A stretch of 64,000 nt of DNA. Origin: Blastococcus litoris. GTDB lineage: Bacteria; Actinomycetota; Actinomycetes; Mycobacteriales; Geodermatophilaceae. Where the stretch lies: positions 1 to 64,000 of the forward strand of contig NZ_QCZF01000009.1 in the NCBI RefSeq assembly GCF_003075095.1, written 5' to 3'. The notes beneath the pieces are model-generated. The model ran no database searches and was not told the DNA's origin. It saw only the letters and a list, made by a program, of their open reading frames with translations. Position numbers and translations under genes: made by a program. Shown here piece by piece: positions 15,206 through 24,890 of the stretch. How positions within the stretch are numbered: position 1 is the first letter of the stretch; each line of letters begins with the position of its first letter.

Positions 15206-16584
15206 GCCGGCACCCCCGCCCGGCCGGCGACCGGCGCGGCCTGCGCGGGCCCGCCGAGGCCCGCCCACACCTCGGCGACGGTCAGGTCGGCGCGGGCGAC
15301 GGCGACCCGCCAGCCCGCTGCGCGCAGGAGCGTGGCGGCGTCCTCCCGCTGGGCGGCCAGCGCGCCGCGCGAGGCGGCGGACATGGCGCGCCGGCCCCGT
15401 GCCGGTGCCGGGTCGGCCCAGCTCTCGATGTCGGTCAGCACCGCCAGGTCCGTGGTGGGACCGGAGCGGCTGCGGATCAGCTCGACGACGTCGTCCGGCC
15501 CGACGGCGCCCAGCAGGCAGACGACCGGGCCGTCACCGGCGGCGCGGCACACGTGCTCGACGCCGACGCCGAGGGCGGGCATCCGGGACGGGCCGATGCC
15601 GGCCAGGCGGTCGAGCAGGTCCTCGGCCGAGAGGCGGCCACGACCGTCGGCGGGGACGAGCTCCCCGGTGTCGGTGACGGCCCGCAGCACCGCGCCGCGC
15701 CGGGCCAGCTCCGTGCCGATGCTGGCGGCCGCCTCCACGAGCCACTCGAAGCTGTCCGCCGGCGGGGTGTCGTCGCCGGCCGGCCCGGGGTGCAGGACCG
15801 CCGCGTCGCGGGTGCGCGGGGCGACCAGGTGGGCGCGCGCCCGGGTGTCGAGCAGCAGGGTGGCCTGCGCGCGCCACGGGCGCTCCTCGAGCCGGACCAT
15901 GAGCTCCCCGGTCCGCGCCGTCGCCCGCCAGTGCACCTTCCGCAGGTCGTCGCCGTGGCGGTACTCCCGGGTGCTGACGTCGTCCTCGCCGTGGACGGCG
16001 ATGGTGCGCCGGCTGCCCTCGCCGCCGCCGCCCTGACCACCGGCCGGGCCGCCCTCGCCGAGCGGCCGGACGCGGGGGACGACGAGCAGCGGTGCGCTGT
16101 CGGAGCCGACGGCGCTCCGCTCGACCAGGCCGAACGGGTCCACCAGGCGCAGCCGGACCGGACCGAGGACGTGCCGGCCCCGCCGGTGGCCGTCCACGCG
16201 GTAGCGCAGCGCCGACCGAGAGCCCGGAGCGAGGTGGTCCACCACGAACCGGGGCGAGGTGCCCAGGTCGCCGGGCAGCTGCTCGGTCAGCACCCAGAGC
16301 CCGCCGGGGCGGGTGTCGGCGTTGGCGATCTCGAGGACCACCTCGGCGGACTCGCCGCGGGGGACGCGCGGCGGCGAGACGCTGCGGCGGGCGCTGATGC
16401 GGAACCGCTGCCGGGCGACGGCCACGGCCGACAGCAGGGGCAGGGCGAGGGTGAACACCGCCAGCTGCACGAGCGGGCGCTCACCCAGGAGCGCCCCGAC
16501 CAGGAGCAGCGCGGCGGCGGCCGCGACGACGCACCGGCCGCGGAGGGTCAGGGAGGAGAGGACCCGGCCAGCCTGCGTCGGCAC
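15202..16584 (-). CDS. DUF58 domain-containing protein
   Basis: 460 residues from GTG 16584. Two N-terminal membrane helices (about residues 14-50) precede a beta-rich region. The DUF58 signature DVSTREYRHGDDLRKVHW (about residues 205-222) and TARTGELMVRLEE follow, then a degenerate von Willebrand A-like fold (TLLLDTRARAH). DUF58 proteins accompany MoxR ATPases and are thought to be their client or metal-binding partner (family knowledge). It starts 6 bases after the MoxR gene ends and overlaps the transglutaminase start, so the three genes form one transcript. Confidence 0.9.
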   Translation of the reverse strand: MPTQAGRVLSSLTLRGRCVVAAAAALLLVGALLGERPLVQLAVFTLALPLLSAVAVARQRFRISARRSVSPPRVPRGESAEVVLEIANADTRPGGLWVLTEQLPGDLGTSPRFVVDHLAPGSRSALRYRVDGHRRGRHVLGPVRLRLVDPFGLVERSAVGSDSAPLLVVPRVRPLGEGGPAGGQGGGGEGSRRTIAVHGEDDVSTREYRHGDDLRKVHWRATARTGELMVRLEERPWRAQATLLLDTRARAHLVAPRTRDAAVLHPGPAGDDTPPADSFEWLVEAAASIGTELARRGAVLRAVTDTGELVPADGRGRLSAEDLLDRLAGIGPSRMPALGVGVEHVCRAAGDGPVVCLLGAVGPDDVVELIRSRSGPTTDLAVLTDIESWADPAPARGRRAMSAASRGALAAQREDAATLLRAAGWRVAVARADLTVAEVWAGLGGPAQAAPVAGRAGVPA

Positions 16585-16590
16585 GGCGGC

Positions 16591-17574
<984 letters not shown>

Positions 17575-17580
17575 CTCTCC

Positions 17581-17586
17581 ACCGTA
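17581..17586 (-). promoter_or_regulatory. Putative -10 element (TACGGT) of the moxR operon
   Basis: On the minus strand TACGGT lies exactly 6 bases before the GTG at 17574. The same TACGGT-N6-start layout precedes the LON-domain gene at 57431. Confidence 0.45.
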
Positions 17587-17736
17587 CGTGGCGGAACGGC
17601 CCTGTGACCGTTCCTGCCCACGGCGTCCCACCGGGCCCCACCGGATGGCGCCCCACCGGCCCGTGACCTGCGCGCTCGCCCCTCCGGCGGCAGGTGCGGG
17701 GAGCGGTGGGGGGAGCAGGTCACGACACGGCGTCGA

Positions 17737-17781
17737 GTGGTGTCGAGTGGGGGCTGGTGGGTTACTGTGTCGCCCGGTGGG
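17737..17781 (+). promoter_or_regulatory. 10-bp-phased TGG repeats, probable MraZ operator
   Basis: GTGG occurs at 17737, 17747, 17757 and 17777, i.e. steps of 10, 10 and 20 bp, with a degenerate TGT at the missing position (17768). MraZ proteins bind direct TGGG-type repeats with 10-bp periodicity upstream of their own gene (established in E. coli). The array covers the presumed -35/spacer region of the mraZ promoter, which suits autorepression. Confidence 0.65.
17763..17768 (+). promoter_or_regulatory. Putative mraZ/dcw -10 element (TACTGT)
   Basis: TACTGT matches TANNNT, lies between the third and fourth TGG repeats, and is 76 bases before the mraZ start. No strong -35 hexamer is evident at 17-18 bp. 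Confidence 0.4.
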
Positions 17782-17844
17782 GAGGCAGGGGCCGGCCAGG
17801 GGTCGCTGCGGAGCCAGTGGAGGACAGATGCGGGAGGTGATCCG

Positions 17845-18279
17845 GTGTTCGTCGGCAGCTATCCGCTGCGGCTCGACGAGAAGGGCCGGCTCGCCCTCCC
17901 CGTCCGGTTCCGCGACCAGGTGGCCGACGGCATGGTGATCAAGAAGGGCCAGGAGCGCTGCGTCTACGGCCTGACCATGGCCCGGGTCGCCGAGCAGAGC
18001 GCCGCGATGGCCGCGATGGCCCCCTCCGACACCGCCCGGGCGCGCATGGCCGCCCGCATGAGCTTCGGGTCGATGGTCGAGATCGAGCCCGACAAGACCG
18101 GCCGCATCACGATCCCCGCGAGCCTCCGCGAGTACGCCGGGCTGGACCGCGACGTCGTCGTCGTCGGTGTCGACACCCGCTTCGAGATCTGGGACGCCGC
18201 CAACTGGGAGGCCTACGTGGCCGAGCTGGAGGCGGCCTACGCCGACCTGGAGAGCGAGGGGATGCCGACGCTGTCGTGA
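17845..18279 (+). CDS. mraZ: Transcriptional regulator MraZ
   Basis: 144 residues from GTG 17845 with GGGAGGTGA upstream. It holds two AbrB-like swapped-hairpin repeats: [18 protein letters not shown] (N-terminal) and [20 protein letters not shown] (C-terminal). Each carries the conserved DxxGR DNA-binding loop. MraZ forms ring-like oligomers that bind tandem TGGG-type repeats and repress the dcw operon, including rsmH and ftsI (family knowledge). It is the first gene of the cluster, and phased TGG repeats lie both upstream and, in opposite orientation, downstream of it. Confidence 0.95.
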   Translation: MFVGSYPLRLDEKGRLALPVRFRDQVADGMVIKKGQERCVYGLTMARVAEQSAAMAAMAPSDTARARMAARMSFGSMVEIEPDKTGRITIPASLREYAGLDRDVVVVGVDTRFEIWDAANWEAYVAELEAAYADLESEGMPTLS

Positions 18280-18330
18280 TCCCGGGAACGCCTCCACCCG
18301 CCGACGGGCCTGCGAGGACACCTCCCGTTC

Positions 18331-18386
18331 GAGCCGCCTTCCCCGCGGCTCGACCGGCCCGGGCCCCAGCCGCCTTCCCCGCGGCT
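18331..18386 (+). repeat. Two direct copies of a small hairpin in the mraZ-rsmH spacer
   Basis: GAGCCGC-CTTCCCC-GCGGCTC (18331-18351) is followed by a second copy (18368-18386) with identical loop and a 6-bp stem. Each can fold alone. They may be RNA structures slowing or processing the transcript between mraZ and rsmH; no family is recognised. Confidence 0.55.
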
Positions 18387-18429
18387 CGGTCCCTCGTCCT
18401 CAGCACGTCGCCCCGAGCGGGCGGGCGGA

Positions 18430-18482
18430 CCACCCCGCCCCACGGTCCCCACTCCGCCCCACCATCCCCACCCCGCCCCACC
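18430..18482 (-). repeat. Antisense TGGGG array, 9.5-bp phased, in the mraZ-rsmH spacer
   Basis: On the plus strand CCA or CCCCA ends at 18432, 18442, 18451, 18461, 18470 and 18480 (steps 10, 9, 10, 9, 10). On the minus strand this is a run of TGGGG units. The phasing resembles an MraZ site in reverse orientation, and the G runs could alternatively form a G-quadruplex. No start codon or ORF uses it. Confidence 0.5.
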
Positions 18483-18566
18483 GGAACCGCTGCGTCCCAC
18501 CCCCGGGCCCGGCAGCGCAGCACCATTCCGGGAAGCAAGCCCGGATCCCCTCGGAAGGCAGTCACG

Positions 18567-19556
18567 ATGAGCAGCACGGATGCTGCGGCGCCGGAACCCG
18601 CGCGCCCCGTCCACGTGCCCGTGCTGCTCGAGCGGGTCACCGAGCTCCTCGGTCCCGCCTGCGCCGCCGACGGCGCCGTGCTCGTCGACGCCACCCTGGG
18701 CCTGGCAGGCCACTCGCTGGCGATGCTCGACGCCCACCCCGGCCTCCGGCTGATCGGCCTGGACCGCGATCCCGACGCCCGCGCCGAGGCCGCCCGCCGC
18801 ATCGAGGCCGCCGGCCACTCCGACCGCGTCACCCTCGTCCCCGCCGTCTTCGACGAGCTGCCCGACGTCCTCGAGCGCCTCGGCATCGACGAGGTCCAGG
18901 GCGTCCTCTTCGACCTCGGCGTCTCCTCGCTGCAGCTCGACCGCCCCGACCGCGGCTTCAGCTACTCCGCCGACGCCCCGCTGGACATGCGGATGACGCC
19001 GGGCACCGGCCGCACCGCCGCCGACGTCGTCAACACCTACTCGCCGAAGGAGCTCGCCCGCGTCCTGCGCGTCTACGGCGAGGAGCGCTTCGCCTCGCGC
19101 ATCGCCGCCGCCATCGACCGCGAGCGCGCCCGCGAGCCCTTCACCAGCACCGGCCGGCTCGCCGACCTGGTCCGCGAGGCCATCCCCGCGGCCACCCGCC
19201 GCACGGGCGGGCACCCGGCGAAGCGGACGTTCCAGGCCCTGCGCATCGAGGTCAACGACGAGCTGGGCGTCCTGGAGCGGGCGCTGCCCGCCGCGATCGA
19301 GGCCCTCGCCGTCGGCGGCCGCGTCGTCGTCATCACCTTCCACTCCCTGGAGGACCGGATCGTCAAGCAGGCGCTCGCCGCCGACGCCGTCGACCGGACC
19401 CCCCCGGAGTTCCCCATGCCCGTGCCCGAGCTGGGGCCGGTGCTGCGCCTGCTGACCCGCGGCGGCGAGGCCCCCTCCGAGGCCGAGCTCGCCGTCAACC
19501 CCCGGGCCGCGTCCGCGCGCGTCCGTGCCGCCGAACGCATCCGGAGGGCCGCATGA
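18567..19556 (+). CDS. rsmH: 16S rRNA (cytosine1402-N4)-methyltransferase RsmH (MraW)
   Basis: 329 residues from ATG 18567 (GGAAGG about 10 bases upstream). [24 protein letters not shown] (SAM loop; usually GGHS), [45 protein letters not shown] and [14 protein letters not shown] are all RsmH signatures, with the inserted helical domain in between. It methylates N4 of C1402 in the ribosomal P site using SAM (family knowledge). A 287-base spacer with hairpins and a C-rich array separates it from mraZ. Its stop overlaps the ftsL start (ATGA). Confidence 0.95.
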   Translation: MSSTDAAAPEPARPVHVPVLLERVTELLGPACAADGAVLVDATLGLAGHSLAMLDAHPGLRLIGLDRDPDARAEAARRIEAAGHSDRVTLVPAVFDELPDVLERLGIDEVQGVLFDLGVSSLQLDRPDRGFSYSADAPLDMRMTPGTGRTAADVVNTYSPKELARVLRVYGEERFASRIAAAIDRERAREPFTSTGRLADLVREAIPAATRRTGGHPAKRTFQALRIEVNDELGVLERALPAAIEALAVGGRVVVITFHSLEDRIVKQALAADAVDRTPPEFPMPVPELGPVLRLLTRGGEAPSEAELAVNPRAASARVRAAERIRRAA

Positions 19557-20035
19557 CCCGCGCCACCGCCCGAGTTCCCGCGAGCCCGCGCGTAACCGCC
19601 CGCCCCGCACCGCGGTCCGCACCGCGTCCCGAGCTGCGCCTGGTGACGGCGGCCCCCGCCGCGCGCTCCCGTGGCCGGCGTGCCCCGCGGGCGCTGCGCC
19701 ACCCGCGGGCGCCGTTCGTCCTGCTCGTCGTGGCGATGCTCGTGGGCACCACGCTGGGTCTGCTGATCCTCAACACCGCGATCGCCGTCGACTCGCTCAA
19801 GGCCACGCAGCTGCGCGCGGACAACGCTGCCCGCGCCCAGGAGGTGCAGCGGCTCGAGCAGCAGGTGGTCAGCGGCGCGACCCCGGCCCAGATCGCCGCC
19901 GCGGCCGTCGCCGCCGGCCTGGTCCCGGCCGGACCGGCCGCCTACCTCGTGATCGACCCCGACGGCGGGTCCGTGCTGCGCGGGACGCCGGAGCCCGCCG
20001 GCACCGACGGCGAGGCCGCCCAGGGCGGGAACTGA
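19553..20035 (+). CDS. ftsL: FtsL-like septum-formation membrane protein
   Basis: 160 residues from ATG 19553. A basic cytoplasmic tail of about 55 residues precedes one membrane helix ([20 protein letters not shown]). A short periplasmic coiled coil ([26 protein letters not shown]) and a low-complexity end follow. Sequence conservation is weak in this family. The call rests on the single-helix/coiled-coil topology and the position between rsmH and ftsI. FtsL, with FtsB/DivIC and FtsQ, activates the FtsWI septal synthase (family knowledge). Confidence 0.8.
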   Translation: MTRATARVPASPRVTARPAPRSAPRPELRLVTAAPAARSRGRRAPRALRHPRAPFVLLVVAMLVGTTLGLLILNTAIAVDSLKATQLRADNAARAQEVQRLEQQVVSGATPAQIAAAAVAAGLVPAGPAAYLVIDPDGGSVLRGTPEPAGTDGEAAQGGN

Positions 20036-20038
20036 CCG

Positions 20039-21862
20039 GTGCCTCCTCCTCCGCGCGGCAGCGGCCCCCGGCCCACCGGCCGGCCGGGCCCCTTCACCCC
20101 CCGGCGGGCTCCCGGCAGCCGGCGCAGCGGCGTCGGCCTGTCGGTCGGCCAGCGCGCCGTGCGCAACCAGTGGGGCCTGGCGTTCATGGTCCTGCTGCTG
20201 GTCCTCGTCGTCGGCCGGCTGGCGATCCTCCAGGGCGTCGACGGCGCGGCCTACGCCAACGCCGCCGAGCAGGACCGGCTCCGCACCTTCTCGGTCGCGG
20301 CGCTGCGCGGCGCCGTCCTCGACCGGGACGGCAACCCCTTCGCCTACACCGTCGACGCCTCGAAGGTGGTCGCCGACCCCGAGGTCGTCGAGGACCCCGA
20401 GCGCACGGCCCTGGCGCTGACCACGCTGCTGGGCACGCCCGTGCCCGAGCTCACCGAGAAGTTGTCGGCGGACAGCCGCTACGTCGTCCTGGCGACGCAG
20501 GTGCCGCCGGAGACCTCGGACGCCATCGAGGCGCTGGAGCTGTTCGGGATCTTCCTCGAGGACGACCCGGTCCGGCTGTACCCGGCCGGTGCCGTCGGCG
20601 GGCAGGTCGTCGGCTTCGTGGGTCGCGACGGCGAGGGCCTGGCCGGGATCGAGCGGACCTTCCAGGACGAGCTGGCCGGCACGCCGGGCACCCGCCGCGT
20701 CGAGGTCGGCAGCGGCGGCAACCCCATCCCGTCGGGCATCGACGAGTCCACGCCGGCCACCGACGGCGACTCGGTGACCCTCACCCTGGACCAGGACCTG
20801 CAGTACGTCACCGAGCAGCGGCTGGCCGAGGCCTGCGCCGACGGCGCGACGACGCGGGCCTCGGCCGTGGTGCTCGACGTCCGCACCGGCGAGGTCGCGG
20901 CCATGGGGTCCTGCCCCGGGTACGACCCCGGCAACTACTCGCAGACCGACCCGGACCTGCTCGGCAACCCGGTCGTCTCCGACGTCTTCGAGCCCGGCTC
21001 GGTCATGAAGGCGGTGACCATGTCGGCCGCGCTCGAGGAGGGCGTCGCCGACCCGGACACCGTCCTCTCGGTCAACGGGCACATCGAGGCCGGCGACAAG
21101 GTCGTCACCGACGCGCACGACCACGCGCCGATCGACTGGACCGTCACCGGGATCCTCGCGAAGTCCAGCAACGTCGGCACGATCATGCTGGCCCGCGAGG
21201 TCGGGGACGAGAAGCTCGAGCACTACCTCCGGGCGTTCGGCATCGGCGACACCAGCGGCATCGAGCTGCCGGGGGAGAGCGCCGGCATCCTGCAGGACTC
21301 CGACGACTGGAGCGGCATCCGCGCCGCCAACGTCGCGATCGGGCAGGGCGTGTCGGTGACGACGCTGCAGATGGCCTCGGTCTACCAGGCCATCGCCAAC
21401 GACGGCGTGCGGATCCCCCCGCGCATCGTGGACTCGGTCACCGGCCCCGACGGCCGGGTGGCCGAGACCCCGGAGCCCGAGGGCACCCGCGTCATCAGCG
21501 AGGCCACGGCCCACGAGATGGCCTACATGCTGGAGGCCGTCGTCGGGCCCGACGGCACCGCGCCGCGGGGCCAGATCGAGGGCTTCCGCGTGGCGGGCAA
21601 GACCGGCACCGCGCAGCGGGCCAACCCGGAGTGCAACTGCTACGCCGGCGGCGGCTACGTGACGACCTTCGTCGGCTTCGCGCCGGCCGACGACCCGCAG
21701 TACGTCATCGCGGTCGACCTCGAGCGCCCGACCAGCGAGGCGGAGGGTGGCCAGGTCGCGGCGCCCGTGTTCGCCGACATCATGCGGTTCGCGCTGACGG
21801 CCGACGGCGTCGTCCCCTCCGGCGCCGCGCGGCCGGACTTCGTCATCACTCCCACCCCCTGA
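20039..21862 (+). CDS. ftsI: Septal class B penicillin-binding protein FtsI (PBP3/PbpB), peptidoglycan transpeptidase
   Basis: 607 residues from GTG 20039. There is one membrane helix (about residues 47-66), then a dimerisation/pedestal domain (AALRGAVLDRDGNPFAYT). The transpeptidase domain has FEPGSVMKAVTM (SxxK nucleophile Ser), KSSNVGT (SxN) and VAGKTGTAQ (KTG). The three motifs are intact and no PASTA domain is present. It cross-links septal peptidoglycan together with FtsW. GTG 20039 follows the ftsL stop by 3 bases. The short loop with three cysteine-spaced residues (NPECNCYAGGG) after KTG is a local oddity. Confidence 0.95.
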   Translation: MPPPPRGSGPRPTGRPGPFTPRRAPGSRRSGVGLSVGQRAVRNQWGLAFMVLLLVLVVGRLAILQGVDGAAYANAAEQDRLRTFSVAALRGAVLDRDGNPFAYTVDASKVVADPEVVEDPERTALALTTLLGTPVPELTEKLSADSRYVVLATQVPPETSDAIEALELFGIFLEDDPVRLYPAGAVGGQVVGFVGRDGEGLAGIERTFQDELAGTPGTRRVEVGSGGNPIPSGIDESTPATDGDSVTLTLDQDLQYVTEQRLAEACADGATTRASAVVLDVRTGEVAAMGSCPGYDPGNYSQTDPDLLGNPVVSDVFEPGSVMKAVTMSAALEEGVADPDTVLSVNGHIEAGDKVVTDAHDHAPIDWTVTGILAKSSNVGTIMLAREVGDEKLEHYLRAFGIGDTSGIELPGESAGILQDSDDWSGIRAANVAIGQGVSVTTLQMASVYQAIANDGVRIPPRIVDSVTGPDGRVAETPEPEGTRVISEATAHEMAYMLEAVVGPDGTAPRGQIEGFRVAGKTGTAQRANPECNCYAGGGYVTTFVGFAPADDPQYVIAVDLERPTSEAEGGQVAAPVFADIMRFALTADGVVPSGAARPDFVITPTP

Positions 21863-21949
21863 GCCCCACCGTCCCCGCAGGCCGCGGCGGTCGCCGTCTC
21901 CGACGGGGCGCGGCGGCCCTGCTGTGCGGGCCACCCGGTCTCCCGCCGG

Positions 21950-21955
21950 TAGATT
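21950..21955 (+). promoter_or_regulatory. Putative internal dcw -10 element (TAGATT) before murE
   Basis: TAGATT lies 8 bases upstream of the murE GTG in a 101-base gap, the longest between ftsI and mraY. The spacer also contains GGAG, so a Shine-Dalgarno role cannot be excluded. Confidence 0.4.
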
Positions 21956-21963
21956 GGAGCCCC

Positions 21964-23484
21964 GTGACCCCGGCCCACCCCGTGACGCTGGCCGACCTGG
22001 CCGATCTCGTCGGCGTCCCCGCGACCGGGACCGCGGAGGGCACGGCCGTCACCGGCGTCACCCTCGCCTCCGGCGAGGTCCGGCCCGGTGACCTGTACGC
22101 CGCCCTGCCGGGCGCGCGCACCCACGGCGCGCGGTTCGCCGTCGACGCCGCCGGGCGCGGTGCGGTCGCCGTCCTCACCGACCCCACCGGCCTGGACACC
22201 GCGCGCGGGACCGGGCTGCCGGTGTGCGTGGTCGACGACCCGCGGGCGGTCCTCGGCCGCGTCGCCGACCGCGTCTACGGCGAGCCCAGCCGGGCCCTGG
22301 CCGTCATCGGCATCACCGGCACCAACGGCAAGACGACGACGGCCTACCTGGTCGAGGCGGGGCTGGCCGCCGCCGGGCTGGGCACCGGGCTGATCGGCAC
22401 CGTGCAGACCCGCACCCGCGGCCGCGCCGCGGACGGCACGCCGACCGAGACGGCGTTCCCGAGCGTGCGCACCACGCCCGAGGCGCCGGCCCTGCACGGG
22501 CTGCTCGCCACGATGGCCTCCTCCGGGGTGTCGGCCGTGGTCATGGAGGTCTCCAGCCACGCGCTGGTGCTGGGCCGCGTCGGCGGCGTGCGGTTCGCCG
22601 CCGCCGGGTTCACCAACCTCGGTCGCGACCACCTGGACTTCCACGAGACCCTCGAGGAGTACTTCCGGGCGAAGGCGCTGCTCTTCGACGGGCGGGCCGC
22701 CCGCGAGGTGGTCACCGTCGACGACGACGCGGGCCGCCGCCTGGCCGCCCAGCGCCCGGACGCCGCCACCGTCTCGATCACCGGCGCGGGGGACTGGACG
22801 GCGACCGACGTGGCGCCGGCCGCCGACGGGGGATCGACCTTCACGCTCACCGCTCCGGACGGCCGCACCCTGCCCGGGCGGTTGCGGCTGCCGGGGCTGT
22901 TCAACGTGGCCAACGCCGTCCTCGCCGTGGCCCTGCTGGACGCCGTGGGCGTCGCGGTGGAGGACGCGCTCAGCGGCATCGCCGCCACCGTCGTCCCGGG
23001 CCGGATGGAGCCGGTGGAGGCCGGCCAGCCGTTCGTGGCCGTCGTCGACTACGCGCACACGCCGGACGCCGTCACCACGGCGCTGGACGCCCTGCGGGGA
23101 CCGACCACGGGGCGGCTGATCACCGTGCTCGGCTGCGGCGGCGACCGCGACCCCGGCAAGCGGGCGGCGATGGGCGCGGCCGCCGCGGCCGGCAGCGACG
23201 TCCTCGTGGTCACCGACGACAACCCGCGGTCGGAGGACCCTGCGCTGATCCGCGCCGCGATGCTCGCCGGGGTGCAGGACGTGCCCGCCGACCGCCGGGC
23301 CGAGGTGCACGAGGTGGCCGGCCGCCGCGACGCCCTCGCGGTGGCGGTGGGGCTGGCCCGCCCGGGGGACACGCTGCTGGTCGCCGGCAAGGGGCACGAG
23401 ACCGGCCAGGAGGTCGCCGGCACGGTGCACCCCTTCGACGACCGGGACGTGCTCCGCGAGGTGCTGGCGGGGGCGCGGGCATGA
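21964..23484 (+). CDS. murE: UDP-MurNAc-L-Ala-D-Glu:meso-diaminopimelate ligase MurE
   Basis: 506 residues from GTG 21964. The Mur ligase ATP site is GITGTNGKTTTAYL (about residues 115-128). VVMEVSSHALVLGRV, FTNLGRDHLDFH, the carbamylated-Lys region YFRAKALLF and VVDYAHTPDAV follow. DDNPRSEDP contains the DNPR motif that selects meso-diaminopimelate, indicating A1-gamma type peptidoglycan. It adds the third amino acid of the stem peptide in the cytosol. Its stop overlaps the murF start (ATGA). A leaderless-type promoter may give it independent transcription. Confidence 0.95.
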   Translation: MTPAHPVTLADLADLVGVPATGTAEGTAVTGVTLASGEVRPGDLYAALPGARTHGARFAVDAAGRGAVAVLTDPTGLDTARGTGLPVCVVDDPRAVLGRVADRVYGEPSRALAVIGITGTNGKTTTAYLVEAGLAAAGLGTGLIGTVQTRTRGRAADGTPTETAFPSVRTTPEAPALHGLLATMASSGVSAVVMEVSSHALVLGRVGGVRFAAAGFTNLGRDHLDFHETLEEYFRAKALLFDGRAAREVVTVDDDAGRRLAAQRPDAATVSITGAGDWTATDVAPAADGGSTFTLTAPDGRTLPGRLRLPGLFNVANAVLAVALLDAVGVAVEDALSGIAATVVPGRMEPVEAGQPFVAVVDYAHTPDAVTTALDALRGPTTGRLITVLGCGGDRDPGKRAAMGAAAAAGSDVLVVTDDNPRSEDPALIRAAMLAGVQDVPADRRAEVHEVAGRRDALAVAVGLARPGDTLLVAGKGHETGQEVAGTVHPFDDRDVLREVLAGARA

Positions 23485-24890
23485 TCGAGCTCTCGCTGGC
23501 CGAGGTGGCCGAGCTGACCGGTGGCCGGCTGACCGGCCGGCCTGACGTCCGCGTGACCGGCCGGGTCACCCTCGACTCGCGCACCGTGGGCGCCGGCGAC
23601 CTGTTCGTCGCCGTCCCGGGGGAGCGCGTCGACGGGCACGACTTCCTCGGTGCGGCCGCCGCTGCCGGCGCGGTCGCGGCGCTGGCCACCCGGACCGACG
23701 ACGCCCTGCCGACGGTGGTCGTCCACGACCCGGTCGAGGCCCTCGGCCGGCTCGCCACCGGCGTGCACACCCGCCTGGTCGAGGGCGGCCTGGTGACGCT
23801 CGGCATCACCGGCTCCTCGGGCAAGACCTCCACCAAGGACCTGCTGGGCCAGGTGCTGGCCACGGCCGGGCCGACGGTCAGCCCGCCCGGGTCGTACAAC
23901 AACGACATCGGCCTGCCCCTCACCGTGCTCGACGCCGACGCCTCCACCCGCTACCTCGTCCTGGAGATGGGCGCCCGCGGCGTGGGGCACATCGCCCGGC
24001 TGTGCCGCGTTGCCCGGCCGCGCATCGGCGTGGTGCTCAACGTCGGGTCGGCCCACCTGGGCGAGTTCGGCAGTCCCGAGGGCACGGCGCAGGCCAAGGG
24101 CGAGCTCGTGGAGGCGCTGCCGGCCGACGGCACCGCCGTCCTCAACGCCGACGATGCGCGGGTGATCGGCATGGCCCCGCGCACCGCGGCGACGGTCGTC
24201 ACCACCGGGCTCGGCGACGACGCCGACGTGCGCGCGGCCGACGTCAGCCTCGACGACGCCGCCCGGCCCCGCTTCGCCCTCGTCGCGGCGGGGGAGGAGC
24301 ACCCCGTCGCGCTCCAGGTCGTCGGGCAGCACCAGGTCGCCAACGCGCTGTCGGCCGCCGGCGCGGCCATCGCCGCGGGCATGGCCCCGGCCGACGTCGC
24401 CGCCGCGCTGTCGGCCGCCACCGCCCGGAGCCGCTGGCGCATGGAGGTCGACCGGCGGGCCGACGGCGTGACCGTGGTGAACGACGCCTACAACGCCAAC
24501 CCCGAGTCGATGCGCGCCGCACTGGCCGCGCTCACCGGGATGCCCGCAACCCGCCGGATCGCCGTCCTCGGCGCCATGGGCGAGCTGGGGCCCGGAGCCC
24601 CGGCCGAGCACGAGCGGCTGGGCCGGGACGCGGCCGCCGCGGGCGTCGACCTGGTCGTCGCCGTGGGCGCCGATGCGGTAGGCATAGCCGAAGGCGCGGC
24701 CGCCGCTGGCCGCCGCGCAGGAGAGGAGTCGGTGCACGTGCCGGACCGGGCCGCTGCCCGCGAGCTGCTGTCGGAGGTGCTCCGTCCCGGGGACGTCGTC
24801 CTCGTGAAGGCCAGCCGCGCCTACGGGCTCGAGCTGCTCGCCGCCGACCTCCTGACCGCCGACCTCCCGACGGGTGGGACCGGCGCATGA
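23481..24890 (+). CDS. murF: UDP-MurNAc-tripeptide:D-Ala-D-Ala ligase MurF
   Basis: 469 residues from ATG 23481. The N-terminal domain VTLDSRTVGAGDLFVAVPGERVDG is typical of MurF. The ATP site is LGITGSSGKTSTKDL and SYNNDIGLPLTVL, LEMGARGVGHI, VVLNVGSAHLGEFGS, VVNDAYNANPESMRAAL and LGAMGELG are all family signatures. It adds D-Ala-D-Ala to complete the UDP-MurNAc-pentapeptide. It overlaps murE and mraY by four bases each (ATGA), implying strict co-translation. Confidence 0.95.
   Translation: MIELSLAEVAELTGGRLTGRPDVRVTGRVTLDSRTVGAGDLFVAVPGERVDGHDFLGAAAAAGAVAALATRTDDALPTVVVHDPVEALGRLATGVHTRLVEGGLVTLGITGSSGKTSTKDLLGQVLATAGPTVSPPGSYNNDIGLPLTVLDADASTRYLVLEMGARGVGHIARLCRVARPRIGVVLNVGSAHLGEFGSPEGTAQAKGELVEALPADGTAVLNADDARVIGMAPRTAATVVTTGLGDDADVRAADVSLDDAARPRFALVAAGEEHPVALQVVGQHQVANALSAAGAAIAAGMAPADVAAALSAATARSRWRMEVDRRADGVTVVNDAYNANPESMRAALAALTGMPATRRIAVLGAMGELGPGAPAEHERLGRDAAAAGVDLVVAVGADAVGIAEGAAAAGRRAGEESVHVPDRAAARELLSEVLRPGDVVLVKASRAYGLELLAADLLTADLPTGGTGA

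Noticed and set aside
13007-16036. 1009-codon plus-strand open frame opposite the transglutaminase and DUF58 genes
   Set aside because: Low-complexity Gly/Arg/Gln translation; the minus strand has intact catalytic motifs.
24002-24890. Possible murD remnant in frames overlapping murF
   Set aside because: The alternative frames are Arg-rich and carry no Mur ligase motif; murF occupies the region fully.
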